A stretch of 64,000 bases of DNA from Bradysia coprophila (Eukaryota > Arthropoda > Insecta > Diptera > Sciaridae): positions 1,853,739 to 1,917,738 of the forward strand of contig NW_023503307.1 of the NCBI RefSeq assembly GCF_014529535.1, given 5' to 3'. The translations under genes were made by a program, and so were the position numbers. Each line of letters opens with the position of its first letter. Positions within the stretch are counted from its first letter, which is position 1. Under the pieces are notes generated by a model that did not search any database, was not told the DNA's origin, and worked only from the letters and a program-made list of their open reading frames with translations. Below, one piece after another: positions 40,811 to 51,381 of this stretch.

Positions 40811-42427
40811 AATGTTGCAATTGCTGCAGTATCAAAATATATGTGCAGCCTCGACTTCGTGGCCGAGTTAACGACACTGTAAGTTTGTTTTAAATTGAAA
40901 ATGTAAACATTGAAGGAACGTTAGAAAAAACGAGCCTACTAATGAAAACTGAAGGCTCAATTTAGCAGTTTATTTAGTATATAGATCGACTACACGCATA
41001 ATTATGTAATTTACATAACACTGATGCATCAATTTTTCGACCACAAATGCATTCAACATAATTCCATTATACATCAGTGGTACTCATAACGGAAAAGTTT
41101 CTTACGGTACACTCAAGATAAGCCAAGAAAAACGCCTATTAGATAATATGTGATTGTATTAAATAGAAGACGCAAAAACGGTCTATTTCAGCATAATTGA
41201 TTCAAAGTTTCGATTGAATCAGATTCGGAATCTAGTATTTCACTTGTTAACCAGGTAATCCACAATATAAAGAAATGTGTTGGATTTCATGTGTTTCCCA
41301 GGTTGTGTTCATTTTCAATTGGTAATTTAAATTCTGAAATTACTTTACATTTACCTTCCTTACTAAGTAAATACAGTAATTTTCTGGAGGTAGCTCTGAA
41401 AAAATTGAATACATTACGGTAATGCCATTACCGACTGCAGCAGGTAGTAAGAGGTGAAAACATTACCTGTTCCATGTTGTACTACGGCTACTGTTTGTTT
41501 GTGAGTGTACCGTTTATATGCTAGGGTCGTCGAAAGTTCATAATATTTTTTCGTCTGAAAAGCCTACATTACATCTCAATGGGACGAATGATAGAAATTG
41601 AATTTTTTCATGTGGATTTGGTTGATCCGCTTATCCATTTTTTACATTGTATTTCTATTGCTATGAAATGAGGTATCCTTGCAACGAAGTAGTAGATTGT
41701 GAGTCCCTGTCCAAAATATTAAGATTAACCATTTGTAAGTTGTGTACCGGGCTGAAGGCACATAATCCATATCGTTAAAATAATTATTGTTCTAGGTAGA
41801 TAAGAGACTCACACGTTTTTACACGTCCTTTACATACTTCATTGAAGCAAAAATCAAGTAAAAGCTTGCAAGCATCACGTTCTAACTGGTACATAAAAAT
41901 GAATGAACTAGATATACATCATTCAGTCCTGGTTGCGAAGTAACGACGAAGAGAACTTATCTGATAAAGTTCATTTTACCGTAATATGGAATTTTCAATA
42001 TTTTCCTCTACTCAGAAAATTTCTCATTCGAAGAATCATTTTGATGTGATAAGAAGAACGGCCGTAAGTAATGACATATTTTCTTTAGCCCCATTGTAAT
42101 GTACAATTTTCTTTCGAAATAATCTAACTGTGACTATCAAGAAAACAATGTAGATACATAGTACATGCAATCTGCCTCTATGTATGTTTCTAATAGAGAA
42201 ATTGTTGATGTTTTAGTCTTTTAATAGATACGCAGAGAGCAAAACATTTTTCTTTCGCGTAATCTGTGCATGAAAAATAAAACAACAAACGAGTTGTGTG
42301 TGGAAAAATAACAGCGATTAGTCTGATTAGTCTAAACTGATTGCTCGTTGTGTGTTCGGACAATCTTATTCGTTTCAAGCAAACTAAAATTTGTTAAAAA
42401 ACATAAATTATTACGACCGGCATCGAT
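40811..42427. other. Intergenic region between divergent genes
   Basis: Separates the minus-strand coiled-coil gene from allantoinase, so it should contain both promoters. I could not single out a TATA or initiator. A diverged inverted repeat (about 41705-41815) resembles the one at 18221. Confidence 0.4.
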
Positions 42428-45400
42428 ATGGATAAATTGTTTTTGAGTAAACGAATGTTTATCGATAGTGAATTCGTGAGCGGCGGGATTTTAGTGGCAC
42501 CGAACGGCAAGATTCGCTCGATATTAAGATCGCAACAAGAGATCAATTCTTGGATGTATGCAAATGAATCGGACGAGGTTTGTTTTATTATCTTAAGTGT
42601 TTGTATAATATTATCTTTATATTTCTTCATGGTTCATTGATAATACTTTAATTTATGATATAATGACGCATAACGGCCTTTTACATTAATAGTTTGGTGT
42701 TTTAACATTTGATGACCTAGATGCATTTTGCTCCATTTAATCTAACTTATCAGATTTGTGAGATAAACAAAAGTTAAATCTTTACGTTGATTCAATACAG
42801 GTGGGAGTTGTTACGGTAGTGTTCATAAATGACGTGTTTGGTGGGAGATGTTATGTCTATGAAAACAGACATTTCATATAACTAGATTCTTTTCTATGAA
42901 AAACGGCACACACATGGGGAGGGAGATCTTAAAACAAGGGAAAATGCGGATGTCGTTTGTGAACACTCCCTAATATAATGATTTGATAATGTTAAATGGA
43001 ATGTTCGAACTGATTTCACTTCTACAAATTTCAGACATTCGATTTCGGTGATTATGTTCTGATGCCTGGCTTGATCGATAGCCATGTACACATTAACGAG
43101 CCTGGAAGAAAAGAGTGGGAAGGTTTTGAAACAGCAACAAAAGCGGCAGCTGCTGGAGGCTTTACGACAATTGTTGATATGCCGTTGTAAGTATTTTTGT
43201 TATTGTAGAACCGGTCGATTTTGCATGGACTTTTTAATTGTTTAAAACCACTTTGAACAACAAATTTATTCTTGCAAGACTGTTGACATACAGATAATCT
43301 AACTAAAATCGGCAATCGTGTGGTGTATCTAATCTTGACGTTTCAGAACCGGCTAATGACCAAAAATAATGTACAAAGATCTCTCAACGACGCTAATATA
43401 TTGTCTTAAGCCAGCTGCTCACAGAGTGTTTGCCTTAATTTTAAAATCGACCAATTAAATTTTTTGAATAAAATCAGCTACTCAACTATTCGTCAATCTC
43501 AACACTAGCTCGTTATCATTTCTTCTATTTCAATAATGTCTGAAATGAGAATCGTTATCAAAATGTGTGTGACCTCTCTACATTCAATTGTCATTTAGAC
43601 TAATATTCCATATATCTGTTCGGGCCAGTGATGGAATAGTTTTTAAACCAGGTTTAAAATGTGCAAAACCAGAGTGATCCCAATTTATCTGTAACGGATG
43701 ATCTGTTATCGACATCGACAACAAAAATATAAGCGATGAGTCCTGGCTAATGCGGTCATAAATATATCACAAGGTATGTTAATGCAAATGACGTAAAAGA
43801 TGTCGCATGAACCTGTCTAAAATGATTTAATCAAAAGAAGTAACAGGTTCGATATAATTACACTGTAGTGATGATATGCTTGACGTCAGTGAAAGGTTAA
43901 TAACGTTAAACATTTGGGAATTTGCAAATTGTGTTCAGTGTCATTTATGAACACTACAAACTTAAAAATCGAAATAGTTAAGAGTCTTCAGGCGATTTTT
44001 TTAACTTTGGGAACAAGCGGTCTCCGATTTTAATGATTGATAGCTCCTTGGATTTGTCTTTCAATTCTAGGAAACACGTATCTTTCACTTTTTCTAAAAA
44101 AAATTGGTTTTCTGTGAAAAGAGCTCAAAAGTAAAGACATGTCAGAGGGTACCGAAAACATTTTTTCGGCAATAGCTCAAGAAAAAAATTATTTCTAATT
44201 GTTGTAATGTTGTACGAATGTCGGCCTTGGAAAGACCTACAGGTAGAGTATACGCACTGCTTGGTGCGAGTACACCCACAAGAGTTATGACTAAAAAAAT
44301 AGTGAATGTTCGGAGAGTCCGGATTCTCTGCAGCTTCGTTGTTCCACGGAACTGAGTATGGGGTGTTGTAGCTGGCCTCACCGCAGATTTTTTCCTTCTT
44401 TCTGAGGGCTCCACAGCTGGAACAGCAGCTGGAACGGTACTACGGCCGTCATTTTTTATCGTCAACTTTTTTTTTTCAAACAAGAGGATGTATCAATTTA
44501 GGATAAAACGAGTCTAAAATTGGAGAAACATAAATGGATATGGACTTTCATTAGTTTGGTAATACCTAAGTGAGTCTGATTCTTGATACTGAAAACCATT
44601 TATACGATAAATTCTTGACAAACAAAATTTTCATATAATTTTTCATTTTGATTGCTATTGATCATTTTGGCAATGAATGTTGTCAAATTTTTTTGTCCGT
44701 GATGTAATTGGTTATATCGATTTTATATGGAAGTATGTCGATTGTTGTTGATCTTGAAAATAAAATACACCGAGTGTTAGGACGTAAAACCAACAACTTC
44801 AGTTTTATTGAAAAAGGCTACACATTATAATGTTGGAAAATAAAGGGCATTATTTGCGCATGCCCCATTCATCGGAGGGAGAAAATATTTCATTCACTAA
44901 CTCCACTCTATTCTATATCATGTAATCGGTGCACACAAAATTTTATTTGTAGTTCATTGATAAACTTTGTACAAAACACTTCCATGCTTTTATGCAATTA
45001 GTATATAAGTTAAAACTATCCAGCTACAAGTGTCAGTTTAGTAGGACTAAATTTACTAATTTTAATGTAAGTTTATTGATGAATCATGTGTGAAATTGAA
45101 ACAGCCATAATCAACCTGTTCACCATTCCTATTTTAGCTGTAACAATTTACAATATGGAAAGAACACAGTCGACTGAATTTGCTGAAAATATCGATTTTA
45201 CAATAAATGGCGAGACTGACACTGCAACTGTAATTAATTCCAGCATTGAAACCAACTGCAATAATAACACAAAAGTGAAATCAAATCAACCAGTGAATGT
45301 TGTACCAGAACTGGAACAAACATCACAACCGGACGACGAAACTTACGATGAGCACCAATCACTAAACGAATCGTTAGAAAATATCAAAAAGCAGACCCTG

Positions 45401-48400
45401 CAGTTCGAGAGTATTTTAACGCAGAAGGAGAATGTGATAAATCTTCAGCGGCGTGAATTGGAAGTGGTGGAAAAGGAAAAATCAGCATTGAAGCGCGAAT
45501 TGGATGCTTCGAGGAAGGACAAGGAAAGTGCAGTCGTTCGGTATGCTATGGTCGAGAAGAATATAATCGATTTGAGAAATTCCAACGATGTGACGAATCG
45601 CCGGCTTAGGGAATTGCAGAAAGAGGTGGAGTCGCTTACAGCCCGTTTAAAGTTTGTCAACAATGAAAAGGAACGGGCTGGAAAAGATTTGAAGAAATCG
45701 TACAATGAATGCGAAGGACTAAAGAATGAGTTGATCAATGTGGAGAGTAAATTTAAGTTGAATCAAACGAAAATGAAACAAGACTCCGCAGCGAAAGCCG
45801 CTTTAGAGATTCGAGTTAACGAATTGACGCAACAATTAGCTCAACTTACTGAAAATCGTCAACAGTGCTTGGACATTGTTAGAAGTGAAGAAAAAGAAAC
45901 CGAGGCGCAGGTAATACTTTTGAAACATTCGTGTGAAGAAAAGGAGAAGGAAAAGAATTCCTTGATGACGAAAGTCGTTCAGCTGACAGCAAATCTCGAT
46001 GATGTTCGACAGAAGCTAGAGCGGGTCTCGACAGACCATGAAAAGCTCTTAACCGATAACGCAGTAAACGTGGAAAAGTTGCAACAATATGAACAGGTAA
46101 ACGCCGAACAAAGCAGAGAGATTGAGCTTCTTACGGTGAAACTAGCAGAGGCCGAAATTTGGCTGGAAGATCAACAGAAAATCATCGAAAATAATCAGAA
46201 CGTATTGACGGAGATGGCTGAGATAAAAGAAAATTTCCAGGAACAAATGATTGAAATTGACAAAGTTCGACTAAAGGAGGAAAGCTTGCTAACGTTCATC
46301 AAAGACCTAACCGAGAAGAGTGTTGAATTGGAGAATAAATTGCTGCTGTCCAATTCTAAAGCATCAGCCCTTGTCTTAGAGAATGAGAAAATAAAGAAAG
46401 TCTATGACGATCACAGGCAAATTTTGATAGAATTGGAAGAGGAAATTGTAATTTGCCGCCAAAAACATAAAGAGGAACTGGACGAAATGAACGAATTGAT
46501 TCATTCCCAAAAGCGTGACAACGAGTCACTGCGCGAAAAATTGGACTATGCGTTGGGCGATTTGGACGCTACGAAACGGAAACATTCCCAAATCGTCAAA
46601 GAGCTCAACCGAGAGGTGACTTCGCTGCACGAAAAATTGGATCCGAAATATCGGGAAGTTCTCAATCAGTCTGCTCGAGACGAAGTAAAGGAACCGTCAA
46701 AAAAGGCTTTAATTGATAGAATCGTTAAACTTCAACGTATCTTAGCTAGACAAACGGAAAAAATTGAATTTTTGGAAAATCATTGCGCAGCATTGATTAA
46801 TGAATTGAAGAGCAAATCGTAATGTTACAGTGGCGGGTAAATAATGTTTCGTTTTTTTTTTGTTAAAATCGATCGATGAAAGGAGTGTTACGTTTGGATA
46901 AAACCGGAAATGTAATTTCGTTTATTAAACTTGATTCGAAGTAAAAATTTGTATGTTTTTCAACGTGATACTACTCTTTGTAATGCAGCCAAAAAGGCTT
47001 TATTAGCGAATGAGAGTTTTCCACCACGAGCCGGATCCGAGATAAGCAGATTTTCTTTTCCAATTCTTGATGAGGTTCCTTTATTTTAACATCAACGGAT
47101 TTTCTACGATTCCGTATTTCCGGTGAGATAATACACTTAGAGCTACCCTCGTTAGGCGGCAATAGGATGGCTTATTGTGCGAAAATAGTAGTATAAGGTC
47201 AAATGTTTTGCGTATCAGCTATAATGTAACAGTATAACATACGCTAAAACCGTAGTATAATGAGGGACTGATTCATGTGGAATGGACACTGGACAACTTA
47301 TTGTTACCGAGTCTACTACTTGATTTGATAAATTTCAAATGTTTTTACATGTACATGTATTCACTAGAACCTCAGCTAGAATCAATTAGTTAATCGTTTA
47401 TATTTGTCGCCTTTGTCGACAACACTTGGTGCAAAGGTCAGAAGATTCACTTCATCTCTTCTAACTTCGTTCATTTTATGAAATATTTCGCGACGCTTAC
47501 ATTACACTAGACGTAAAATTGCAGAAATTCCATACCACCGACAACAACGGTCGAAAATTTAAAAATTAAAAGAGATGTGGCTCGAGGCAAAGTTTTCGTC
47601 GATGTTGCATTCTGGGGCGGTGTGATACCAGGAAATGAAAATGAACTGTGCGCTATGGTTGATCAGGGAGTCGTCGGATTCAAATGCTTTTTATGTCCTA
47701 GTGGTGTTCCCGAATTTCCGAATGTGAATGCGGATCAAGTGGAAATCGCCTTGCAAAAACTACAAAACACTGATGCTGTTTTAGCGGTTGGTTGACCTTC
47801 AGATAGTCATATATCTGTAAAATATTCATTTCTTTCTTCTTTGTTATTTTTATGAACGTGATGAGCCAGTTTCATGCAGAGATTTGCCCAACCACAGAAA
47901 TCCAAGTCGATGAGAGTAAGCAATGGAACAAAATGTTTTTATTCATATAATAATTTCATTTGTCGTAGCTCAATCAAAAAAATACGAAACTTATCTGAAG
48001 ACTCGCCCACCCTCAATGGAAGTTGATGCTATCAAGTTGGTGACTGACCTATCCGTCAAATACGAGTAAGTTCCTAAGAAATAAATTGTCACTCTTCATA
48101 CTAGAAATTCCAAATTCATTGTTTTAGCGTTCGAACTCATATCGTTCACCTGTCAACCGCAGACGCTCTTCCATTAATTCGTAAATGTCGCGAGAAACGT
48201 TGCCGTTTGACTGTGGAAACATGTCATCATTATTTGAACATTTCTGCCGAAGAAGTGCCAGACGCATCAACAGAATACAAATGCGCGCCCCCGATACGCG
48301 ATCACAATAACCAAAAGAAACTATGGCAGGCCCTCATTGACGGAGACATTAATTTAGTTGTTTCAGATCATTCGCCTAGTACTCCAGGAGTTAAGATGTT

Positions 48401-49074
48401 GACTTACGGTAAAAATCGTGGTGACTTTTTGAAGGCCTGGGGAGGAATATCCTCAGTACAGTTCGGTAAATATTAGATTTCTACTCAAATTGAACTTTTT
48501 ATGAACGGCAAGTGACACAGAATCTAGTACTTCACTTATACGTTTTGCTATTCTAGCTACAAACGTCATTGTCGATATAACAGATCATTAGCCGTTTGTA
48601 AAAGGTTAACAAAAAAAATTCATTCAACAAAACATTTCAATCCTCTTAAGGTCTGTCTTTGTTTTGGACGCAATGCAAAAACTACGGTATGGGTTTATCA
48701 GATGTCGTTCGATTGATGTGTACTGCGCCCGCTGAACTTTGTGGTATAAATGACTTCAAAGGCAAAATCGCTGAAGGATACGACGCCGGTAGGTTTCGAA
48801 TTTTATTCTACTACCATTCCTACTTACAAATCTTCATATTTTGTTTTCATTATTTGCAGATTTTTGTGTCTGGGATCCCGATGATGGATTCACAGTTACC
48901 CAGGACATTGTGCAGTTTCAGAACAAAGCCAATCCATACATGGGAAGAAAATTGAACGGTTTAGTGCATGCGACTATAGTTAGAGGATCGCATGTTTTCC
49001 AGGATGGGGAAAATTTCCGACAACCGATGGGTAACTTAATAGAAAGACCTGTGACAGGTCGTAAAAGAGTGTGA
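42428..49074 (+). CDS. Aln: Allantoinase (amidohydrolase, ring-opening of allantoin to allantoate)
   Basis: Zinc-dependent cyclic amidohydrolase of the dihydropyrimidinase superfamily that hydrolyses allantoin to allantoate after urate oxidase. Exons: 42428-42577, 43035-43186, 47525-47786, 47870-47915, 47969-48065, 48128-48465, 48651-48788, 48860-49074 (TGA); 465 aa, the usual family size. Expected metal ligands are all visible: the HxH pair in [10 protein letters not shown] (H67, H69), the carbamylated lysine in [10 protein letters not shown] (K154), FHAE (H190), IVHLS (H243) and SDHSP (D316). Allantoinase signatures [20 protein letters not shown] and [10 protein letters not shown] support this over dihydropyrimidinase. 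No signal peptide is seen. Intron 2 is 4.3 kb and contains a separate gene at 45155-46822. The exon 3 donor (GTTGGT) is weak but gives VLA/FHAE in phase. A polyadenylation signal AATAAA follows at 49122. Confidence 0.95.
42802..42972. repeat. MITE-like inverted repeat in allantoinase intron 1
   Basis: Ends contain GTGTTCATAAATGACGT on the left and, inverted, GTGTTCACAAACGACAT on the right, with similar GGGAGAT segments inside. Confidence 0.5.
45002..45038 (+). promoter_or_regulatory. TATA box plus initiator of the nested gene
   Basis: TATATAAG lies at 45002-45009 and an arthropod-type initiator TCAGTT at 45033-45038, with the A at 45035. The TATA starts 33 bases before that A, the textbook spacing. 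Transcription would give a short 5' leader (45035-45066), a 71-nt intron and then the coding exon. Confidence 0.7.
45067..45137 (+). other. 5'-UTR intron of the nested coiled-coil gene
   Basis: GTAAGT at 45067 and a pyrimidine-rich CCTATTTTAG ending at 45137 bound 71 nt. The open frame extends upstream to an ATG at 45086 inside this intron, adding 23 hydrophobic residues unlike the rest of the protein. I therefore prefer the ATG at 45155 as the start. Confidence 0.65.
45155..46822 (+). CDS. Nested long coiled-coil protein, 555 aa
   Basis: The coding part is one intronless exon inside intron 2 of allantoinase, on the same strand. The start ATG at 45155 follows a likely 5'-UTR intron, and TAA ends the frame at 46822. 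Residues 1-70 are polar and acidic; from about 75 to 550 the protein is almost continuous heptad-type coiled coil rich in Glu, Lys and Leu. There is no signal peptide or membrane span. The C-terminal end carries [20 protein letters not shown], which reminds me of the C-terminal segment of CCDC186/golgin-104-like proteins; this is a recollection, not an alignment. Frame length and codon use leave little doubt that it is a real gene. A retrocopy origin would explain the absence of coding introns. A weak ATTAAA signal is at 46924. The function is unknown. Confidence 0.83.
   Translation: MERTQSTEFAENIDFTINGETDTATVINSSIETNCNNNTKVKSNQPVNVVPELEQTSQPDDETYDEHQSLNESLENIKKQTLQFESILTQKENVINLQRRELEVVEKEKSALKRELDASRKDKESAVVRYAMVEKNIIDLRNSNDVTNRRLRELQKEVESLTARLKFVNNEKERAGKDLKKSYNECEGLKNELINVESKFKLNQTKMKQDSAAKAALEIRVNELTQQLAQLTENRQQCLDIVRSEEKETEAQVILLKHSCEEKEKEKNSLMTKVVQLTANLDDVRQKLERVSTDHEKLLTDNAVNVEKLQQYEQVNAEQSREIELLTVKLAEAEIWLEDQQKIIENNQNVLTEMAEIKENFQEQMIEIDKVRLKEESLLTFIKDLTEKSVELENKLLLSNSKASALVLENEKIKKVYDDHRQILIELEEEIVICRQKHKEELDEMNELIHSQKRDNESLREKLDYALGDLDATKRKHSQIVKELNREVTSLHEKLDPKYREVLNQSARDEVKEPSKKALIDRIVKLQRILARQTEKIEFLENHCAALINELKSKS
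46971..47162 (-). CDS. Possible 63-aa small open frame, unassigned
   Basis: It has an ATG start on the minus strand at 47162, charged and soluble composition ([20 protein letters not shown] at the start), and lies 150 bases past the nested gene in the tail-to-tail direction. I see no splice site or homolog. It may be chance. Confidence 0.15.
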   Translation of the reverse strand: MPPNEGSSKCIISPEIRNRRKSVDVKIKEPHQELEKKICLSRIRLVVENSHSLIKPFWLHYKE

Positions 49075-49121
49075 AATTTAAATCGGACTTATAGTTTTCG
49101 TTGTCGTCAATTGATAATTTC

Positions 49122-49127
49122 AATAAA
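49122..49127 (+). terminator. Polyadenylation signal of allantoinase
   Basis: A canonical AATAAA lies 48 bases after the allantoinase stop codon. Confidence 0.7.
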
Positions 49128-49232
49128 GTCTCTAATTACACTACGGAAAATTGTGTCAATAATTCCTCAGGTGTAACCATAATTCATAACTGTGATAACA
49201 TTATCTATTGCCTTAAATCATTGAATCTGCCC

Positions 49233-49258
49233 AACGCACTCCAAGCATGAGTGGTACC
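49233..49258. repeat. Dispersed repeat end, copy 1
   Basis: AACGCACTCCAAGCATGAG plus GGTAC recurs with three changes at 52558-52583. Around it, GTGGTACCAATACCCTCTC is answered by an inverted copy near 49405-49425, suggesting a ~190-bp element. Confidence 0.45.
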
Positions 49259-49548
49259 AATACCCTCTCTAGCAAATAAACTTCGTTTTGACGCTGTCAA
49301 ATCACCACCACATTCCTTTGTTTGTAGACTGTTGACTAATTTCTAACTTTACATGTAAAATGCAAAGGCTGCGTTGCGTTTTTCCATCTAATAAATGTAG
49401 TTAGGAGAGTATTGGTGGTACTCTATTGGGTACTGAAATTTGACAGTGTGTCACACAACTGTAAAATAGTCAAAAAATACAAAATAGTTTGGCAGCTGTC
49501 GGCTATGATCACTTTCGCTTCAAGTGCGCTGATCTGCTACCTTTTATA

Positions 49549-49727
49549 TGTAGGAAGTTGAGGATATGCGTGGCAGAACGAATAAAATAACTTGATCTGA
49601 ATCCAAATATTGGCTTTATTGAGAACAGAGATGTTGTTTTGTTGTAAACAGATCGAAACAGAATGAACAACTTCATTTTGTCAACCAAGTAACTAGATTG
49701 ATTGCAGTATTACTGTGACTTCCAACA
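49549..49727 (-). repeat. LTR (3' copy in element orientation)
   Basis: 179 bp with TG/CA ends. Nearly identical to 50481-50664; the difference is confined mainly to a short indel around 49631. Confidence 0.8.
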
Positions 49728-50480
49728 CTCCTCCTTAATCTTGCAATCAATATAAACCTTATAATTCTTGACTCCTCCTGAATGTTAGAAAATTATACGA
49801 AACTCGATTTTCCAACTTCGATTGTTGATTTCCCAACCAATCCAGTTGTTAACATCACTCCCATCGCGCCTACCGACTTTCGGCTAGGCCTTTGATACCA
49901 TTGTCTGCCGACGTTCGGATTGACATCCATTCATTCTTTAGAGTGAATCCTTATGTGGCTACCTCCGCAGGCAAGTTGTACCATGATCCGAAGTTTACTG
50001 CCACCACTATATGATGCACAAAATCAGTGCATCTACGTTACTGGTACTGACATTACCGCGAAACAAATGTAACTGGTACTGCCGTTACCGCGAAATTCTT
50101 TTCTTGAGCCATCAATAGTTCATACCACGAAATCCAGCAAATAGATGTCGTCGCAAGCTTGACGTTGCACTTCTTTGCTTCGTTTCCCCGTTCGTCGTTG
50201 TATATAACCAAGGACACTCAACGTATGTTTAACTGGCCACAATTTCCAAATATAACAATTTCTTTGTTTCTTCGTTTGTCGTTTAATTTACTGCTTGACT
50301 TCTCAAATTGTCACACATGAAAAATTGCACACTTTTCGGCTTCCCACAACTTCAGAATTGGAACATTGAAGTTGCTTCGTTTCTCCATACGCGAATTGAT
50401 TCTGTACAATATCCCAATTTCAAAATAAGACTAAATTCTTCTTTTCGTTATTTATTCTTCTGACTACTGGGTCCATAACC

Positions 50481-50664
50481 TGTAGGAAGTTGAGGATATA
50501 CGTGGCAGAACGAATAAAATAACTTGATCTGAATCCGAATATTGGCTTTATTGAGAACAGAATAATTTAGATATTTTGTTGTAAACAGATCGAAACAGAA
50601 TGAACAACTTCATTTTGTCAACCAAGTAACTAGATTGATTGCAGTATTACTGTGACTTCCAACA
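50481..50664 (-). repeat. LTR (5' copy in element orientation)
   Basis: 184-bp partner of the repeat at 49549-49727, adjacent to the putative primer-binding site at 50467-50480. Confidence 0.8.
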
Positions 50665-50995
50665 GTTTAAAGTACTGCTTAGTGTTTCACACAAAAGGGT
50701 TTTTTGCAAGTGTTGCACTTTTGTGTGGGACACGATATGTGAAGAAGTTTATAATTAAATGATTATTTTAATTTGTTGCAAGTTTTACAGTTAATTAGGT
50801 TTTACTGCAACAGAAACTCTAATCAACATGACCTCACTATCTTTAGATCAGCGTAGATACCACTATCGAACTTATTTAAATGCGACTAGACTCTGGCTTA
50901 ACAAAATAGTCGTTCTCCTGGTGTCACATCGTGTTGAACATAAATTGTAATAGTTTAGAGTGAAAATAATTGTTCCAAATTGTAAGTTTCTTATT

Positions 50996-51133
50996 GTAAC
51001 TAAGTGTCTGTATGTGGCTGGGAAACACATAGTAATTTACTTCCAAAAATGCATGCTTAATAACCGATCGATAGAGTATGAATTTTTGGAAGTAAAATAC
51101 CATGTGTTTCACAGCCACATTCACTTAGTAAAG
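50996..51133. repeat. Small inverted-repeat (MITE-like) element
   Basis: Imperfect arms of about 55 bp face each other: the left arm reads ACTAAGTGTCTGTATGTGGC and the right arm ends with the complement of a close variant, separated by about 25 bp. Overlapping open frames on both strands here are by-products of the palindrome. Confidence 0.65.
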
Positions 51134-51381
51134 TTAAAATCATGCGTTAAATAACTTGGGCTGAAGGTAGGACTCTCGCTTCAGACAATAACATTCGTAT
51201 AAGAGGTGTAAATAAATCAATACATTTCAAATGTCGAGTGTTTTCTTTCACAAAATGTAGGGCCTAGTTCGATTTCATTAGCCTACGAACCGAACTATGT
51301 CAATGCTTGAAGCTACAGTGCTATGGCTGAAACCAAATTCCTAATTGAATTTCTTTGTTGCCCCCACAGACACCGTTCGTC

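Larger units (their letters stand above)
43187..47524 (+). other. Allantoinase intron 2 (4.3 kb, hosts a nested gene)
   Basis: It is bounded by GTAAGT and GCAG and joins phase-2 exons. It holds the coiled-coil gene at 45155-46822 with its promoter. The flanks 43187-44990 and 46930-47524 show only short stop-limited open frames. One minus-strand frame at 44483-44142 has protein-like composition and a hydrophobic stretch but lacks an ATG. A piece matching the GACGTCAGTGAAA end of the MITE at 8005 sits near 43882. Confidence 0.85.
49549..50664 (-). mobile_element. Non-autonomous copia-like LTR retrotransposon
   Basis: Two direct repeats, 49549-49727 and 50481-50664, begin TGTAGGAAG and end CTTCCAACA and differ by two substitutions plus one small indel block. 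They flank a 753-bp interior without a gag or pol frame. Read on the minus strand, the 5' LTR (right copy) is followed directly by GGTTATGGACCCAG, close to the half-initiator-tRNA-Met primer site that I recall for copia. The 3' LTR (left copy) is preceded by the purine-rich GATTAAGGAG. That makes it a minus-strand TRIM-like element. I see no perfect 5-bp target duplication (TTATA versus GTTTA). Confidence 0.8.

Noticed and set aside
45086..45154. Upstream ATG extending the nested coiled-coil protein by 23 residues
   Set aside because: Lies in a well-formed 5'-UTR intron (GTAAGT...TTTTAG), and its hydrophobic text does not fit the protein.
45445..45738. 97-aa minus-strand frame opposite the nested gene
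   Set aside because: Antisense shadow of the coiled-coil coding region.
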